6,796 nt of DNA, taken from positions 1-6,796 of the forward strand of contig PXSX01000272.1 of assembly GCA_003022655.1 (NCBI GenBank), read 5' to 3'. The position numbers and the translations under genes were made by a program. Below the pieces are notes generated by a model, which saw only the letters and a program-made list of their open reading frames with translations, did not search any database and was not told the DNA's origin. Of this stretch, positions 6,145 through 6,796 are shown in pieces (position 1 is the stretch's first letter; the number at the start of each line of letters is the position of its first letter). Source of the stretch: Bacteroidetes bacterium QH_1_64_81. Lineage in GTDB: Bacteria; Bacteroidota; Rhodothermia; Rhodothermales; Salinibacteraceae.

Positions 6145-6578
6145 GGATACATGGGGGCTTTGGAAGTTCTAGAAATGTGAAAGATCTGGATATGAAAGGA
6201 CTCCAGTGACAATCTACGGTTCACTGAGGAGATCGTTGCTCTCGCCTGTGGCGTAATCTTTCCCGAGTTCTCGGATTGCTTCACGCCTCGGCGATGTTCG
6301 AGCAGACGGCCTGCAAGGGGTGGCGGATCTGATTTGTGGAGACGTACCGCTCCTCCTTCAGCCCTTCTCCCGACGGCTCGAGAATCGTCATCGAAGTGCT
6401 CGACGCCTGGGCGATACACCCGCGGGTCATCAAAGTCGCCGACGTGACCGGGCATGGAGCGGGCAGGGCCGCCGTGGATGTGAGGACGCACCCTCCGAAC
6501 GTCCTCTCCCGACAGACTTTTCCGGCCCGTTACGTTGCCGACTCTTGAGGCGCTTTAAGCCTCCACAGCACCCAGGGT
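6145..6578. other. Intergenic region with decayed coding remnants
   Basis: This 434-bp stretch separates the photolyase stop from the SRPBCC-SDR start. It contains the four-helix-bundle relic at 6281-6455. Past the relic's stop, another minus-strand frame reads EAIRELGKDYATGESNDLL and stops at 6214; I do not recognise it. Positions 6145-6215 are A/T-richer and should hold the SDR promoter, but no clear -35/-10 pair stands out. At 6546-6564 a weak 5-bp hairpin (GAGGC/GCCTC) lies just after the photolyase stop and lacks a T-run. A plus-strand open frame at 6336-6548 also has high G/C third positions but reads as the complement of the relic. Confidence 0.45.
6281..6455 (-). pseudogene. Four-helix-bundle protein (23S rRNA intervening-sequence type), decayed fragment
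   Basis: Two minus-strand frames together match the N-terminal half of the four-helix-bundle family (TIGR02436 type), as I recall its pattern. One frame, from ATG 6455, reads MPGHVGDFDDPRVYRPGVEH, like the usual start DFxDLxVYxxAxE. From about 6390 a different frame reads KEERYVSTNQIRHPLQAVC and then SNIAEA, like the usual EERYSLTDQIRRSSRSVCxNIAEAW. A TGA at 6283-6281 falls exactly where the family normally has Trp, so TGG to TGA may be the stop mutation. The expected RKRRY segment and the remaining two helices are not found in frame. The full protein is usually about 120 residues, so roughly half is left. Some members lie in 23S rRNA intervening sequences and others stand alone. Their function is unclear. 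Confidence 0.6.
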
Positions 6579-6796
6579 CTATAGTTCTCCCGCCTCGGCC
6601 CTCGCCCGCATCTCGTCTACGCGATCCGCAATCGCTGCCAGCTCCTCGTCGTCCTTCCGCCGCAGGTTCGCGAGCTGAAAATTCATGCGCCGGTTGTCCG
6701 AGAAACGGTCCTGGTGTCGCTCCAGGAAGTTCCAGTAGAGTGACGTGAAGGGACAGGCGTCCTCCCCCGTGGCCTGGTCGGGGTCGTAGCGGCAGT
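6579..6796 (-). CDS. FeS-type (6-4) photolyase/cryptochrome-related protein, C-terminal part
   Basis: The last 71 codons of a gene that enters from the right edge, ending with TAG at 6581-6579. The visible part begins CRYDPDQATGEDACPFTSLY, then WNFLERHQ and NRRMNFQLANLRRK, the C-terminal signature of the deoxyribodipyrimidine photolyase-related family (PhrB/CryB type). These flavoproteins repair UV photoproducts using light and hold a [4Fe-4S] cluster. The two visible Cys are 13 residues apart, which matches the spacing of the last two cluster ligands in the Agrobacterium PhrB family. The other two ligands would lie beyond the edge. After the last motif comes a helical, Glu/Arg-rich tail (ADRVDEMRARAEAGEL). 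Photolyase genes often neighbour TIGR01777-type SDR genes, which fits the layout here, with the SDR gene next on the same strand. Repair activity cannot be told from a signalling role with this fragment. Confidence 0.85.
   Translation of the reverse strand, partial: CRYDPDQATGEDACPFTSLYWNFLERHQDRFSDNRRMNFQLANLRRKDDEELAAIADRVDEMRARAEAGEL

Noticed and set aside
6152..6491. Upstream extension of the SDR frame to 6491
   Set aside because: This part of the frame overlaps the four-helix-bundle relic and shares nothing with the SRPBCC family. The true SRPBCC start is in another frame at 6144.
1..6796. CRISPR array, insertion sequence, phage genes or a defence system
   Set aside because: No spaced direct repeats, transposase, integrase, terminal inverted repeats or known defence domain was seen. 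The only tandem repeats have no spacers.

Overview
The window looks like chromosome of a high-GC, salt-adapted member of the Rhodothermota/Bacteroidota, most likely Salinibacter or a close relative. The reasons are a strong G/C preference at third codon positions, acidic proteins with Ala/Pro/Glu tails, no clear Shine-Dalgarno sequence before any start, and an ArgG of the Bacteroidota type (GIKGRIGFEAP). The genus is an inference.

Layout, left to right. Positions 1-3802 hold four minus-strand genes in transcription order argG, a P-loop protein of unknown function, argC and argD (only its first 37 codons are inside). This is an arginine biosynthesis cluster: ArgC and ArgD carry N-acetylglutamyl phosphate towards acetylornithine, and ArgG makes argininosuccinate from citrulline and aspartate. 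The P-loop gene sits between argG and argC. Two gaps in the cluster, at the argC/argD and argG/P-loop junctions, carry the same 15-bp G-rich tandem repeat.

Positions 3803-4305 have no confident gene. On the minus strand, just upstream of argG, they hold a strong intrinsic-terminator hairpin, preceded by a possible 82-codon open frame. A small plus-strand gene for a 90-residue hypothetical protein follows (4306-4578). A minus-strand SRPBCC plus TIGR01777-type SDR fusion gene runs from 4818 to 6144. Positions 6145-6578 hold the decayed remains of a four-helix-bundle (23S rRNA intervening sequence type) gene. The right edge (6579-6796) is the C-terminus of an FeS-type photolyase/cryptochrome-related protein.

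The most striking observation is that three minus-strand genes appear broken. argC lacks its N-terminal NADP-binding segment, the SRPBCC-SDR gene lacks about 20 codons after residue 34, and the four-helix-bundle gene changes frame and stops early. In the first two, both flanks are recognisable but lie in different frames, as expected from internal deletions of tens of bases whose length is not a multiple of three. Either these genes are decaying or the assembly has lost short segments. I did not find a convincing new multi-gene system.
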